Assembly (NCBI RefSeq): GCF_008705135.1
Contig: NZ_CP023694.1
Location: 7,973,001 to 8,037,000, forward strand
Length of the DNA stretch: 64,000 nucleotides
Reading direction: 5' to 3'
DNA from: Streptomyces coeruleorubidus
GTDB taxonomy: Bacteria; Actinomycetota; Actinomycetes; Streptomycetales; Streptomycetaceae
Every line of letters begins with the position of its first letter. The stretch's first letter is position 1. The notes below the pieces were generated by a model. It was not told where the DNA came from, did not search any database, and saw nothing but the letters and a program-made list of their open reading frames with translations. Of this stretch, positions 53,834-63,071 are shown piece by piece. Position numbers and translations under genes: made by a program.

Positions 53834-53862
53834 TGGACGGCACCCGGGGGGTGGGCTAGCTT
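53834..53862 (+). promoter_or_regulatory. Promoter of the beta-propeller gene, probably leaderless
   Basis: TGGACG (53834-53839), 17-bp spacer, TAGCTT (53857-53862). The expected start point coincides with the ATG at 53871, and no ribosome site is present. Confidence 0.45.
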
Positions 53863-53870
53863 CGCCGGCC

Positions 53871-54983
53871 ATGAGGCGCTTGGGGATCACGCGACGGACG
53901 GGCCGGACACGGAGCAGGGCGACCGGAGTGGCGGCGGGGACGGCGGCGTTGGTCGCGCTCGCCGCCCTGACGGCCGTACCGGCGCAGGCGCACGAACCGG
54001 AACGCCGGGTGCCGCACTGGGAGCTCAAGAACACCGGCACCCCGGAGGTACGGTTCCGCGGCCTGGCCGCCGTCAGCCGGAACACCGCCTGGCTCGCCGG
54101 GACCGGCGGCACCGTCCTGCGCACCACCGACGGCGGGGCGACCTGGCGGAACGTCTCGCCCCCGGGCGCGGCGGAGTTGCAGTTCCGGGACGTCGAGGCG
54201 TTCGACGCGCGGCGGGCCGTGGTCCTGGCCATCGGCGAGGGCGAGGCGTCCCGCGTGTACCGCACCGACGACGGCGGGGCGACGTGGACGGAGTCCTTCC
54301 GCAACACCGACCCGAAGGCCTTCTACGACTGCCTCGCCTTCTTCGACCACCGTCACGGCCTCGCGATGAGCGACCCGGTGGACGGGAAGTTCCGCATCCT
54401 GTCGACCGGCGACGGCGGCCGCACCTGGAAGGTGCTGCCGGACGAGGGCATGCCGGCGGCGCAGGACGGCGAGGCCGGATTCGCCGCGAGCGGCCAGTGT
54501 CTGGTGACCTCCGGACCGAAGGACGTCTGGCTCGCCACCGGCGGGGCCGCGCACGCGCGCGTGCTGCACTCCGCCGACCGGGGTCGGACCTGGACGGCCA
54601 CCGACACGCCCGTCCCGGCGGGCGACCCGGCCCGGGGCGTCTTCGCGCTGGCCTTCCGTGACCGCACCCACGGTCTTGCCGTCGGCGGCGACTTCACCCC
54701 CGGCCGGCCCTCACCGAACGCCGCGGCGCGCACCGGCGACGGCGGCCGCACCTGGCGCCCCGCCGCCGCGCCCCCGCCCGCCTACCGCTCCGGCGTCGCC
54801 TGGCTCCCGCACAGCCGCACCGCCGCCCTCGCCGTCGGCCCCACCGGCACCGACCTCACCACGGACGGCGGCCGCACCTGGCGCACGGTCGACACCGGTT
54901 CCTACGACACCGTCGACTGCACCCCGGACCAAGGGTGCTGGGCGGCCGGCGAGAAGGGGCGGGTTGCCCGCCTGGAGCATTGA
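53871..54983 (+). CDS. Secreted BNR-repeat beta-propeller protein (YCF48/sialidase-like)
   Basis: A 370-residue exported protein. The signal peptide spans about 1-41 (Arg-rich, hydrophobic core, VPAQAHE cleavage). At least five BNR-type repeats follow with the S/T-x-D-G-G-x-T-W pattern: TTDGGATW, TDDGGATW, TGDGGRTW, SADRGRTW, TGDGGRTW and TTDGGRTW. It matches proteins annotated as oxidoreductase or HCF136-like; no catalytic residues are evident. Enzymatic activity is uncertain. Confidence 0.8.
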   Translation: MRRLGITRRTGRTRSRATGVAAGTAALVALAALTAVPAQAHEPERRVPHWELKNTGTPEVRFRGLAAVSRNTAWLAGTGGTVLRTTDGGATWRNVSPPGAAELQFRDVEAFDARRAVVLAIGEGEASRVYRTDDGGATWTESFRNTDPKAFYDCLAFFDHRHGLAMSDPVDGKFRILSTGDGGRTWKVLPDEGMPAAQDGEAGFAASGQCLVTSGPKDVWLATGGAAHARVLHSADRGRTWTATDTPVPAGDPARGVFALAFRDRTHGLAVGGDFTPGRPSPNAAARTGDGGRTWRPAAAPPPAYRSGVAWLPHSRTAALAVGPTGTDLTTDGGRTWRTVDTGSYDTVDCTPDQGCWAAGEKGRVARLEH

Positions 54984-55053
54984 GCGCGCGCTATGCCCTG
55001 ATTGTTGGCAGTGTGGGTACTCGTTCACTGAAGCTGAAAGGAAGTGAGCGGTC

Positions 55054-55377
55054 ATGCCACGCGGTTCGAGCTCCAAGCGGGAGCGCCAGTACGAGCACAT
55101 CAAGAAGAGTGCGCAGGACCGGGGCGAGAGCACCGGCCGCGCCAAGGAGATCGCCTCGCGGACGGTGAACAAGGAACGCGCCCGCTCCGGCGAGTCGAAG
55201 ACGGCCAGCCGCACCTCCACCAAGGACATGTCGTCCGGCAAGCGTGGCGGTCAGCGCTCCGGCCAGGGCTCCCAGGGGCCCACTTACGACCAGCTGTACC
55301 AGGAGGCCAAGCGCCGCGGCGTCGAAGGCCGTTCCCACATGAACAAGAGCCAGCTCCAGCGCGCGCTGGGCAAGTGA
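55054..55377 (+). CDS. Small basic actinobacterial protein (annotated in relatives as plasmid stabilisation protein)
   Basis: A 107-residue Lys/Arg/Ser-rich protein (RERQYEHIKKSAQDRGES, RAKEIASRTVNKERARSG) with a short C-terminal helical motif (YDQLYQEAKRRGVEGRSHMN, KSQLQRALGK) resembling Rho-N/SAP-type helices that bind nucleic acid. The N-terminal part is probably disordered. GAAAGGAAG precedes the ATG. A strong hairpin follows the stop. The plasmid-stabilisation label is inherited and unproven. Confidence 0.8.
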   Translation: MPRGSSSKRERQYEHIKKSAQDRGESTGRAKEIASRTVNKERARSGESKTASRTSTKDMSSGKRGGQRSGQGSQGPTYDQLYQEAKRRGVEGRSHMNKSQLQRALGK

Positions 55378-55391
55378 GCCGCACACCCCCC

Positions 55392-55425
55392 GAGGCCGGC
55401 GGGACTCCCGGGTCCCGCCGGCCTC
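55392..55425 (+). terminator. Strong hairpin after the small basic protein gene
   Basis: GAGGCCGGCGGGA (55392-55404) pairs perfectly with 55413-55425, a 13-bp stem with an 8-base loop, 15 bp after the stop codon and before the endonuclease V gene. Confidence 0.6.
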
Positions 55426-55500
55426 CGCGCGGCCCGCAGTCCCATCAGGCCGCAGCCCCAGCAGCCCACGGCCTCAGGAGCCCATAGGCTCGGGGGCACC

Positions 55501-56193
55501 ATGACGACCGTACGCATCCCCGAGGACTGGCCCGCCACCGAGGAACAGGCCCGCGCAGTCCAGGACGAACTCCGCGAGCGCGTGATCCTCGACGAACCGG
55601 GGCCGCCGCCCGGGACGGGCCATGTGACAGGGGTGGACGTCGCCTACGACGACGAACGGGACGTCGTGGCGGCGGCCGCGGTCGTCCTGGACGCGTCGAG
55701 CCTCGACGTCGTCGCCGAGGCCACGGCCGTGGGCCGGGTCTCCTTCCCCTACGTGCCCGGACTGCTCGCCTTCCGCGAGGTCCCCACGGTCCTCGCCGCC
55801 CTCGACGCCCTGCCGTGCCCGCCCGGTCTGGTGGTCTGCGACGGCTACGGCCTCGCCCACCCCCGCCGCTTCGGACTCGCCAGCCACCTCGGCGTCCTCA
55901 CCGGCCTGCCCACGATCGGCGTCGCCAAGAACCCCTTCACCTTCACCTACGACGACCCGGACACCCCGCGCGGCAGCACCTCCGCGCTGCTCGCCGGTCC
56001 CGAGGAGGTCGGCCGGGCCCTGCGCACGCGCGACGGCGTCAAGCCGGTCTTCGTCTCCGTCGGCCACCGCGTGTCCCTGGCGAACGCCTGCGCCCACACC
56101 CTCGCGCTGACTCCCGAGTACCGCCTCCCGGAGACCACGCGCAGGGCGGACGCGCTCTGCCGGACGGCGCTGCGGGAGACCTATTCCGCCTGA
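55501..56193 (+). CDS. nfi: Endonuclease V (deoxyinosine 3' endonuclease)
   Basis: A 230-residue repair enzyme cleaving near deoxyinosine. Metal-binding Asp in GVDVAYDD, the Glu-containing VSFPYVPGLLAFREVPTVL, the second Asp in VVCDGYGLAHPRRFGLASHL, and GLPTIGVAKNPF with the conserved Lys are all present. ATG 55501 follows a G-rich GGGGGC. It overlaps the convergent small gene by 13 bp. Confidence 0.92.
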   Translation: MTTVRIPEDWPATEEQARAVQDELRERVILDEPGPPPGTGHVTGVDVAYDDERDVVAAAAVVLDASSLDVVAEATAVGRVSFPYVPGLLAFREVPTVLAALDALPCPPGLVVCDGYGLAHPRRFGLASHLGVLTGLPTIGVAKNPFTFTYDDPDTPRGSTSALLAGPEEVGRALRTRDGVKPVFVSVGHRVSLANACAHTLALTPEYRLPETTRRADALCRTALRETYSA

Positions 56194-56375
56194 CCGGCCA
56201 CGCTCCAGCGGCCCACCTCGCGGTACTCCGAGTCGTAGATGACCGACCCGTCCCCGGGCCGTAGTGAGTAGTGGCGCAGGTTGCCGCCCCAGTACCTGAG
56301 GATCCGGCCCAGCTCGCCCGCCGGGTCCTTCGCCAACGCCGCGTCGTCCATGGTGACTTCCAGAAGAAACTTCAT
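56181..56375 (-). CDS. Small conserved hypothetical protein
   Basis: A 64-residue protein: MKFLLEVTMDDAAL, ELGRILRYWGGNLRHYSL, then DGSVIYDSEYREVGRWSVAG. It has a plausible alpha/beta pattern and normal codon bias. ATG 56375 has GAAGG upstream; the upstream DNA is AT-richer and non-coding in character. I do not recognise a function. Confidence 0.65.
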   Translation of the reverse strand: MKFLLEVTMDDAALAKDPAGELGRILRYWGGNLRHYSLRPGDGSVIYDSEYREVGRWSVAGQAE

Positions 56376-56555
56376 GCCTTCAATGGTTTCATTGAACTCC
56401 TTCTTGGCGCTTTTCGAGCTATCGCCAGGAGCGGAAGGCGGGAAAGTCTCAAACCAGGGGAATGGGCCTGCCCGGGCGGGGGCGGCAGATCTGAGTACCG
56501 GCTCTGAGTACCTGTACGGATGCCCGGCCCCCGCCCCCGTCGGCAGGCTGGGGCC

Positions 56556-56702
56556 ATGACAACGCACCGCGCCCCCAAGCCTGTTGCCGGCCCGACCCAG
56601 ACTGTCGAGCGGGCCGTCACCATAGGGCTGATCCTCGCCGTGCTGGCGGGGATCGGCTGGATCGCCGGGATGATCTACACCATCGTCGAGTGGCCGCTCT
56701 AG
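56556..56702 (+). CDS. Small single-pass membrane protein
   Basis: A 48-residue protein with one membrane helix (AVTIGLILAVLAGIGWIAGMIY) and a short N-terminal tail. AGGCTGGGG precedes ATG 56556. Small proteins of this form occur widely in streptomycetes. Function unknown. Confidence 0.6.
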   Translation: MTTHRAPKPVAGPTQTVERAVTIGLILAVLAGIGWIAGMIYTIVEWPL

Positions 56703-56724
56703 GCCAGAAGCCCTCGGGGTCCCT

Positions 56725-57903
56725 TCAGCGGGTCGACACGACGCGGAAGCGGATGCCCGCCGCGCGCAGCCGGCCGATCAGCGCGTCGCCCATCGCCACC
56801 GCCGTGGTGACCTGCCCCGCCGTCTTCGGAAGATCGTCGAAGGCCAGGCACAGCGCCGACTCGGCGAGCATCTTCGCCGTCTCGTCGTAGCCGGGATCGC
56901 CGCCCGAGACCTCCGTGTACACCCGCCGGCCGCCGCCCTCGCCCACGAAGCGCAGGGAGAACCAGCTCTTCGCCCGCTTCTCGGGACTCGGCCCGGCCCC
57001 GGGCCTGAGCCGGCCCGACAGCCAGCGCCGCGCCGGCGGCACCTGGGCCGCCGCGACCAGGGCGCCGACGGCCGCGACACCGCCCACCGCGACGGGCAGG
57101 TGCCGGACGGCCGCGTACTGCCGGTAGCGGAAGTCGGGGCCGTACCGGTCGAGGGCCGACGCCGAGCGCCGCACGATCTGCGGGTCGATGGTCGGCATCG
57201 GCAGCGCCCACGCGCCCACTTCCTTGGCGAACCGCGGTGCACCCGCCGGCGCCGACGCCCGCCGGCCCACCAGCCGCGGCTCGTGCCGCCGCCGGTCCCG
57301 CGCGGCCGCCGCCATCTCCCGCTGCCGCGCGAACTGGTTGAGAGCGGAGGCGAAGGTCCCGCCCGAGAACGCCGCGTCCGCGGTGACGAAGCCCTCCACG
57401 GTCAGGGGCACGTCCTCCGGCAGCTGCTGCACGGTGAAATACACGCCCAGGTCGTGCGGGATCGAGTCGAACCCGGCGGCGTGCACCAGCCGTGCCCCGG
57501 TCTCACGCGCGCGTGCGTCGTGCCGCACGTACATCAGGTCCACGAACTCGGGCTCGCCGCAGAGGTCGAGGTAGTCGGTCCCGGTGTCCGCGCAGGCGGC
57601 CACGAGTTCCTCGCCGTACGTGATGTAGGGGCCGACCGTCGTGGCCACCACGCGCGCGTGCTCGGTGAGGGCGCGCACCGAGGCCGGGTCGGAGACGTCC
57701 GCCCGCAGCACCCCGACCTCCTCGCCGCCGGGCAGCCGCTCCCGCAGCCGCTCCAGCTTCTCCGCGCTGCGGCCCGCGATCGCCCACCGCAGCCCCTCGG
57801 GCGCGTGGGCCGCTAGGTACTCCGCGGTGAGCGCTCCGGCGAAACTCGTGGCTCCGAAGAGCACGATGTCGTACGGACGGTCCGTCCTGTTCAGCCTGCT
57901 CAT
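56725..57903 (-). CDS. Saccharopine dehydrogenase-like NADP-binding protein (trans-acting enoyl reductase family)
   Basis: A 392-residue Rossmann-fold oxidoreductase with the nucleotide motif GATSFAGALTAEYL near residue 18, TVGPYITYGEELV, CADTGTDYLDLCGEP and HAAGFDSIPHDLGV. This pattern matches the family of mycobacterial trans-acting enoyl reductase and membrane-associated saccharopine-dehydrogenase-like proteins. A hydrophobic patch (VAVGGVAAVGALVAAAQV) near 275 may contact lipid. Substrate unknown, possibly a lipid. Confidence 0.85.
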   Translation of the reverse strand: MSRLNRTDRPYDIVLFGATSFAGALTAEYLAAHAPEGLRWAIAGRSAEKLERLRERLPGGEEVGVLRADVSDPASVRALTEHARVVATTVGPYITYGEELVAACADTGTDYLDLCGEPEFVDLMYVRHDARARETGARLVHAAGFDSIPHDLGVYFTVQQLPEDVPLTVEGFVTADAAFSGGTFASALNQFARQREMAAAARDRRRHEPRLVGRRASAPAGAPRFAKEVGAWALPMPTIDPQIVRRSASALDRYGPDFRYRQYAAVRHLPVAVGGVAAVGALVAAAQVPPARRWLSGRLRPGAGPSPEKRAKSWFSLRFVGEGGGRRVYTEVSGGDPGYDETAKMLAESALCLAFDDLPKTAGQVTTAVAMGDALIGRLRAAGIRFRVVSTR

Positions 57904-57994
57904 GACACCCCTCGGTCGTGCAGCCCGTGCCGCTGTCGGTGGCCGAGGCTAGCGTGAGGAGTGCGGAGCCCGACGACGAGCCCGGAGGACGACG

Positions 57995-58375
57995 ATGGCC
58001 GTGCCCAGGAATGCCCTGAAGAAGTGGGAGAAAGTGCGCGCGTTCGCACTGGGACTGCCGGGCGCCGTCGAGGAGTTCCCCTGGGGCGAGTCCGTCGCGA
58101 AGGTCAACAAGAAGGTGTTCGTCTTCCTCGGTGTCGAGGACGGCAGTTACCCCCTGGGTGTGACCGTGAAGCTCAAGGACGAGACGGCGCACGCGCACGC
58201 GCTGGCGAGTCCCGGAGCCGAGCCCGCCGGCTACGGCCTGGGCAAGGCGGGCTGGGTGAGCATCCCCCTGGAGCAGCAGGACGCCCCGGCCGCGGAGGTG
58301 CTCTGCGACTGGGTGGAGGAGAGCTACCGGGTGATCGCACCCAAGCGGCTGATAGCGGAGCTGGACGGAAGCTGA
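57995..58375 (+). CDS. MmcQ/YjbR-family protein
   Basis: A 126-residue protein with the family motifs FALGLPGAVEEFPWGESVAK, KVFVFLG and GWVSIPLE, a double-wing fold similar to CyaY. GGAGGACGACG precedes the ATG. These proteins are annotated as DNA-binding on structural grounds only. Confidence 0.85.
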   Translation: MAVPRNALKKWEKVRAFALGLPGAVEEFPWGESVAKVNKKVFVFLGVEDGSYPLGVTVKLKDETAHAHALASPGAEPAGYGLGKAGWVSIPLEQQDAPAAEVLCDWVEESYRVIAPKRLIAELDGS

Positions 58376-58484
58376 CGCGTCGGGCAGATTGCTAAGCGCT
58401 TGCTCGTTCGGCTCTTGTGCCGAGTGGAACGTGTTCTTAGCATCACTGGTGTTACATCACTTGTGTCACAGCACTGGGGGCTGG
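58376..58484 (+). promoter_or_regulatory. Promoter/operator region of the fatty-acid operon
   Basis: AT-richer than its surroundings. It holds TAAGCGCTTGC (58394-58404, core AAGCGCTT is palindromic), CACTGGTG (58444-58451) and TCACAGCACTGG (58466-58477). The last is repeated exactly, inverted, in the promoter of the MerR gene (63796-63807). Confidence 0.55.
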
Positions 58485-59630
58485 ATGACCACGGCAACGA
58501 CGCCCGGACACGGCCCGCTCACCGGCGTGCGCGTCGTCGAGCTGGCCGGCATCGGGCCCGGTCCGTTCGCCGCCATGCTCCTGGCCGACCTCGGCGCCGA
58601 CGTCGTGCGCGTGGACCGCCCGGGCGGCCCCGGCCTCGCGATCGACCCGGCGTACGACGTCACCAACCGCAACAAGCGCTCGGTGGTCGTCGACCTGAAG
58701 GCACCGGACGGCCCGGACCGGGTGCTCGGCCTCGCCGCCCGCGCCGACGTCCTGGTGGAGGGCTACCGCCCCGGTGTCGCCGAGCGCCTCGGCGTCGGCC
58801 CCGAGCCCTGCCACGCCCGCAACCCGTCCCTCGTCTACGGCCGGATGACCGGCTGGGGCCAGGACGGCCCGCTCGCCGACCGCGCAGGGCACGACATCGC
58901 GTACATCGCCCCCACCGGCACCCTCGGCATGATCGGCCGCCCCGACGAGCCGCCGGCGGTCCCGGCCAACCTCCTCGGCGACTACGCGGGCGGCTCCCTC
59001 TACCTCGTCGTCGGCGTCCTCGCCGCCCTGCACCACGCGCGCGCCACCGGCACAGGCCAGGTCGTCGACGCCGCCATCGTCGACGGCGTCTCCCACCTCG
59101 CCACGATGATCCACGGCATGCTCGCCGCCGGCGGCTGGCAGGACCGCCGCGGCGCCAACCTCCTGGACGGCGGCTGCCCCTACTACGGGACGTACGAGAC
59201 GGCCGACGGCCGGTACATGGCCGTCGGCGCACTGGAGCCGCAGTTCTACGAGGAGTTCCTCACCCTCCTCGGCATCGAGGACCAGGCCGCGGCCCGCAAG
59301 GACGTCACCCGCTGGGGTGAACTGCGCGAACAGGTCGCCGCCCGCTTCAAGACCCGTACCAGGGACGAGTGGACGGCCGTCTTCGACGGCACCGACGCGT
59401 GCGTGGCGCCCGTGCTGTCGCTGCGCGAGGCCCCGCACCACCCGCACCTGGCCGCCCGCGGCACCTTCACCGACCACGGCGGCATCACCCAGCCCGCCCC
59501 GGCCCCGCGCTTCTCCACGACCCCGACCTCCGTCCGCACCGGCCCGGCCCGGCCGGGCGCCGACACGGCGGACGTCGCCCGGGACTGGGACGTCCCCGGG
59601 CTTCTGCCGTCGTCCCGCAACCCTCAGTGA
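58485..59630 (+). CDS. CaiB/BaiF-family CoA-transferase (alpha-methylacyl-CoA racemase-like)
   Basis: A 381-residue enzyme with the family N-terminus GVRVVELAGIGPGPFAAMLL, VVRVDRP, NRNKRSVVVDLK and GYRPGVAERLGVGP. The catalytic region GHDIAYIAPTGTLGMIG and DGGCPYYGTYETADGRYMAV is like alpha-methylacyl-CoA racemase, which epimerises branched acyl-CoAs for beta-oxidation. ATG 58485 follows GGGGGCTGG. It begins a three-gene operon with the thiolase and FadB genes. Confidence 0.9.
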   Translation: MTTATTPGHGPLTGVRVVELAGIGPGPFAAMLLADLGADVVRVDRPGGPGLAIDPAYDVTNRNKRSVVVDLKAPDGPDRVLGLAARADVLVEGYRPGVAERLGVGPEPCHARNPSLVYGRMTGWGQDGPLADRAGHDIAYIAPTGTLGMIGRPDEPPAVPANLLGDYAGGSLYLVVGVLAALHHARATGTGQVVDAAIVDGVSHLATMIHGMLAAGGWQDRRGANLLDGGCPYYGTYETADGRYMAVGALEPQFYEEFLTLLGIEDQAAARKDVTRWGELREQVAARFKTRTRDEWTAVFDGTDACVAPVLSLREAPHHPHLAARGTFTDHGGITQPAPAPRFSTTPTSVRTGPARPGADTADVARDWDVPGLLPSSRNPQ

Positions 59631-59641
59631 AAGGCCTCCTC

Positions 59642-60856
59642 GTGAGCACCGAAGCGTATGTGTACGACGCGATCCGCACCCCGCGCGGGCGCGGCAAGGC
59701 AGGCGGCGCCCTGCACGGCACCAAGCCCATCGACCTGGTCGTCGGACTCATCCACGAGATCCGCGCCCGCTTCCCGGACCTGGACCCGGCCGCCGTCGAC
59801 GACATCGTGCTCGGCGTCGTCGGCCCGGTCGGCGACCAGGGCTCCGACATCGCCCGGATCGCCGCCATCGCCGCAGGGCTGCCCGACACGGTGGCCGGTG
59901 TGCAGGAGAACCGCTTCTGCGCCTCGGGCCTGGAGGCCGTCAACCTGGCCGCCGCCAAGGTCCGTTCGGGCTGGGAGGACCTCGTCCTCGCGGGCGGTGT
60001 CGAGTCGATGTCCCGGGTGCCGATGGCCTCCGACGGCGGTGCCTGGTTCAACGACCCGATGACCAACCTCCAGGTCAACTTCGTGCCGCAGGGCATCGGC
60101 GCCGACCTCATCGCCACCATCGAGGGCTTCTCCCGGCGCGACGTCGACGAGTACGCGGCCCTCTCCCAGGAGCGCGCGGCCACCGCCTGGAAGGAGGGTC
60201 GCTTCGACAAGTCCGTCGTCCCGGTCAAGGACCGCAGCGGCCTCGTCGTCCTCGACCACGACGAGCACATGCGCCCCGGCACCACCGCAGACTCCCTCGC
60301 CAAGCTGAAGCCGTCCTTCGCGGACATCGGCGAACTCGGCGGCTTCGACGCGGTCGCGCTCCAGCAGTACCACTGGGTGGAGAAGATCGACCACGTCCAC
60401 CACGCGGGCAACTCCTCCGGCATCGTCGACGGCGCCTCGCTCGTCGCGATCGGCTCCAAGGAGGTCGGCGAGCGCTACGGGCTCACGCCCCGCGCGCGGA
60501 TCGTCTCCGCCGCCGTGTCCGGCTCCGAGCCGACCATCATGCTGGCCGGCCCCGCCCCCGCCACCCGCAAGGCCCTCGCCAAGGCCGGACTCACCATCGA
60601 CGACATCGACCTCGTCGAGATCAACGAGGCGTTCGCGGCGGTCGTGCTGCGCTTCGTGAAGGACATGGGCCTGTCCCTGGACAAGGTCAACGTCAACGGC
60701 GGCGCCATCGCGCTCGGCCACCCCCTCGGCGCGACCGGCGCGATGATCCTCGGCACCCTCGTCGACGAACTCGAGCGCCAGGACAAGCGCTACGGCCTCG
60801 CCACGCTGTGCGTCGGCGGCGGCATGGGCGTCGCCACGATCGTCGAGCGCATCTGA
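59642..60856 (+). CDS. Acetyl-CoA acetyltransferase (FadA-like thiolase)
   Basis: A 404-residue thiolase. Nucleophile Cys93 in ENRFCASGLEAV, and ALGHPLGATGAMI and TLCVGGGMGVA for the His and second Cys. It would carry out the final cleavage in fatty-acid beta-oxidation with the FadB-like product. GTG 59642 follows AAAGG, 11 bp after the previous stop. Confidence 0.9.
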   Translation: MSTEAYVYDAIRTPRGRGKAGGALHGTKPIDLVVGLIHEIRARFPDLDPAAVDDIVLGVVGPVGDQGSDIARIAAIAAGLPDTVAGVQENRFCASGLEAVNLAAAKVRSGWEDLVLAGGVESMSRVPMASDGGAWFNDPMTNLQVNFVPQGIGADLIATIEGFSRRDVDEYAALSQERAATAWKEGRFDKSVVPVKDRSGLVVLDHDEHMRPGTTADSLAKLKPSFADIGELGGFDAVALQQYHWVEKIDHVHHAGNSSGIVDGASLVAIGSKEVGERYGLTPRARIVSAAVSGSEPTIMLAGPAPATRKALAKAGLTIDDIDLVEINEAFAAVVLRFVKDMGLSLDKVNVNGGAIALGHPLGATGAMILGTLVDELERQDKRYGLATLCVGGGMGVATIVERI

Positions 60857-60890
60857 CCCCCTCCCGACGGATCACACGGAGCACCTCCAC

Positions 60891-63071
60891 ATGAGCACTG
60901 AATCCACCACCATCCGCTGGGAACAGGACCGCACCGGCCTCGTCACCCTGGTCATCGACGACCCGAACCAGTCGGCGAACACCATGAACCAGGCGTTCCG
61001 CGACTCGCTCGCCGCCGTCACCGACCGCCTGGAGGCCGAGAAGGACACCATCCGGGGCGTCATCATCACCTCCGCGAAGAAGACGTTCTTCGCCGGCGGC
61101 GACCTGCGCGACCTGATCCGGGTCACGCCCGAGACGGCCCAGGAGCTGTTCGACGGCGGCATGGCGATCAAGCGGAACCTGCGCCGCATCGAGACCCTCG
61201 GCAAGCCGGTCGTCGCCGCGCTCAACGGCGCCGCCCTGGGCGGCGGTTACGAGATCGCCCTGGCCTGCCACCACCGCGTCGCCCTCGACGCGCCCGGCTC
61301 CAAGATCGGCTGCCCCGAGGTCACCCTCGGCCTGCTGCCCGGAGGCGGCGGCGTCGTCCGCACCGTCCGCCTGCTCGGTATCGCCGACGCCCTGCTGAAG
61401 GTCCTCCTCCAGGGCACCCAGTACAACCCGCGCCGCGCCCTGGAGAACGGCCTCGTCGACGAGGTGGCCGACACCCAGGAGGACATGCTGGCCAAGGCCC
61501 GCGCCTTCATCGACGCCAACCCCGAGTCGCAGCAGCCCTGGGACAAGCCGGGGTACAAGATCCCCGGCGGCACCCCGGCCCACCCCAAGTTCGCGGCCAA
61601 CCTGCCCGCCTTCCCGGCCACGCTGCGCAAGCAGACGAACGGCGCCCCCTACCCGGCCCCGCGCAACATCCTCGCCGCGGCCGTCGAGGGCTCCCAGGTC
61701 GACTTCGAGACCGCCCAGGTCATCGAGGCCCGCTACTTCGTGGAACTCGCGGCCGGGCAGACGTCGAAGAACATGATCCAGGCCTTCTTCTTCGACCTCC
61801 AGGCGGTCAACTCCGGCGCCAACCGCCCCCAGGGCATCGAGCCCCGCCAGGTCCGCAAGGCCGCCGTCCTCGGCGCCGGGATGATGGGCGCGGGTATCGC
61901 CTACTCCTGTGCCCGCGCCGGCATCGACGTCGTGCTGAAGGACGTCTCCCTGGAGGCGGCCGTCAAGGGCAAGGGCTACTCCGAGAAGCTCTGCGCCAAG
62001 GCCGTCGCCAAGGGCCGTACGACGCAGGAGAAGGCAGACGCGCTGCTCGCCCGCATCACTCCCACCGCCGAGGTGCAGGACCTGGCGGGCTGCGACGCCG
62101 TCATCGAGGCCGTCTTCGAGGACACGTCCCTCAAGCACAAGGTGTTCCAGGAGATCCAGCATGTCGTCGCGCCCGACGCGCTGCTGTGCTCCAACACCTC
62201 CACGCTGCCCATCACCGCGCTCGCCGAAGGCGTCGAGCGCCAGGCCGACTTCATCGGACTGCACTTCTTCTCGCCGGTCGACAAGATGCCGCTCGTCGAG
62301 ATCATCAAGGGCGAGCGCACGGGGCAGGAGGCCCTGGCACGCGCCTTCGACCTGGTCCGGCAGATCAACAAGACACCGATCGTCGTCAACGACTCGCGGG
62401 GCTTCTTCACCTCCCGCGTCATCGGGCACTTCATCAACGAGGGCGTCGCCATGGTCGGCGAGGGCGTGGAGCCCGCCTCGGTCGAACAGGCCGCCGCCCA
62501 GGCCGGCTACCCGGCCAAGGTGCTGTCCCTGATGGACGAGCTGACGCTGACCCTGCCCCGCAAGATCCGCGCCGAGACGAAGCGGGCGGTCGAGGAGGCG
62601 GGCGGCACGTGGACGCCCCATCCCGCCGAGGCCGTCATCGACCGCATGGTCGACGAGTTCGGCCGCACGGGCCGCAGCGGCGGCGCCGGCTTCTACGACT
62701 ACGGGGAGGACGGCAAGCGCACCGGACTCTGGCCGGGCCTGCGCGAGCACTTCACCGAGCCGGGGTATCGGATCCCGTTCGAGGATATGCGGGAGCGCAT
62801 GCTCTTCTCCGAGGCGCTGGACACCGTCCGGCTGCTGGAGGAAGGCGTGCTGACCTCCGTCGCCGACGCCAACATCGGCTCCATCCTCGGCATCGGCTTC
62901 CCGGGCTGGACGGGTGGCGTGCTCCAGTACATCAACGGCTACGAGGGCGGTCTGCCCGGGTTCGTGGCACGCGCGCGTGAACTCGCCGAGCGCTACGGCG
63001 ACCGGTTCACGCCGCCCGCGCTGCTGGTGGAGAAGGCGGAGAAGGGGGAGCGGTTCAGCGACTCAGCGTGA
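60891..63071 (+). CDS. FadB-like fatty-oxidation multifunctional protein (enoyl-CoA hydratase / 3-hydroxyacyl-CoA dehydrogenase)
   Basis: A 726-residue fusion. The hydratase domain (about 10-190) has FFAGGDLRDL, LNGAALGGGYEIALAC and GCPEVTLGLLPGGGGVVRTV. The NAD-binding dehydrogenase domain starts near 320 (VLGAGMMGAGIAYSCARAG) with CSNTSTLPITALAEG and GLHFFSPVDKMPLVEII, and C-terminal dehydrogenase domains follow (SRGFFTSRVIGHFINEG, GFYDYGEDGKR). Gap to the thiolase gene is 34 bp. The 3' end overlaps the convergent MerR gene by 9 bp. Confidence 0.93.
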   Translation: MSTESTTIRWEQDRTGLVTLVIDDPNQSANTMNQAFRDSLAAVTDRLEAEKDTIRGVIITSAKKTFFAGGDLRDLIRVTPETAQELFDGGMAIKRNLRRIETLGKPVVAALNGAALGGGYEIALACHHRVALDAPGSKIGCPEVTLGLLPGGGGVVRTVRLLGIADALLKVLLQGTQYNPRRALENGLVDEVADTQEDMLAKARAFIDANPESQQPWDKPGYKIPGGTPAHPKFAANLPAFPATLRKQTNGAPYPAPRNILAAAVEGSQVDFETAQVIEARYFVELAAGQTSKNMIQAFFFDLQAVNSGANRPQGIEPRQVRKAAVLGAGMMGAGIAYSCARAGIDVVLKDVSLEAAVKGKGYSEKLCAKAVAKGRTTQEKADALLARITPTAEVQDLAGCDAVIEAVFEDTSLKHKVFQEIQHVVAPDALLCSNTSTLPITALAEGVERQADFIGLHFFSPVDKMPLVEIIKGERTGQEALARAFDLVRQINKTPIVVNDSRGFFTSRVIGHFINEGVAMVGEGVEPASVEQAAAQAGYPAKVLSLMDELTLTLPRKIRAETKRAVEEAGGTWTPHPAEAVIDRMVDEFGRTGRSGGAGFYDYGEDGKRTGLWPGLREHFTEPGYRIPFEDMRERMLFSEALDTVRLLEEGVLTSVADANIGSILGIGFPGWTGGVLQYINGYEGGLPGFVARARELAERYGDRFTPPALLVEKAEKGERFSDSA

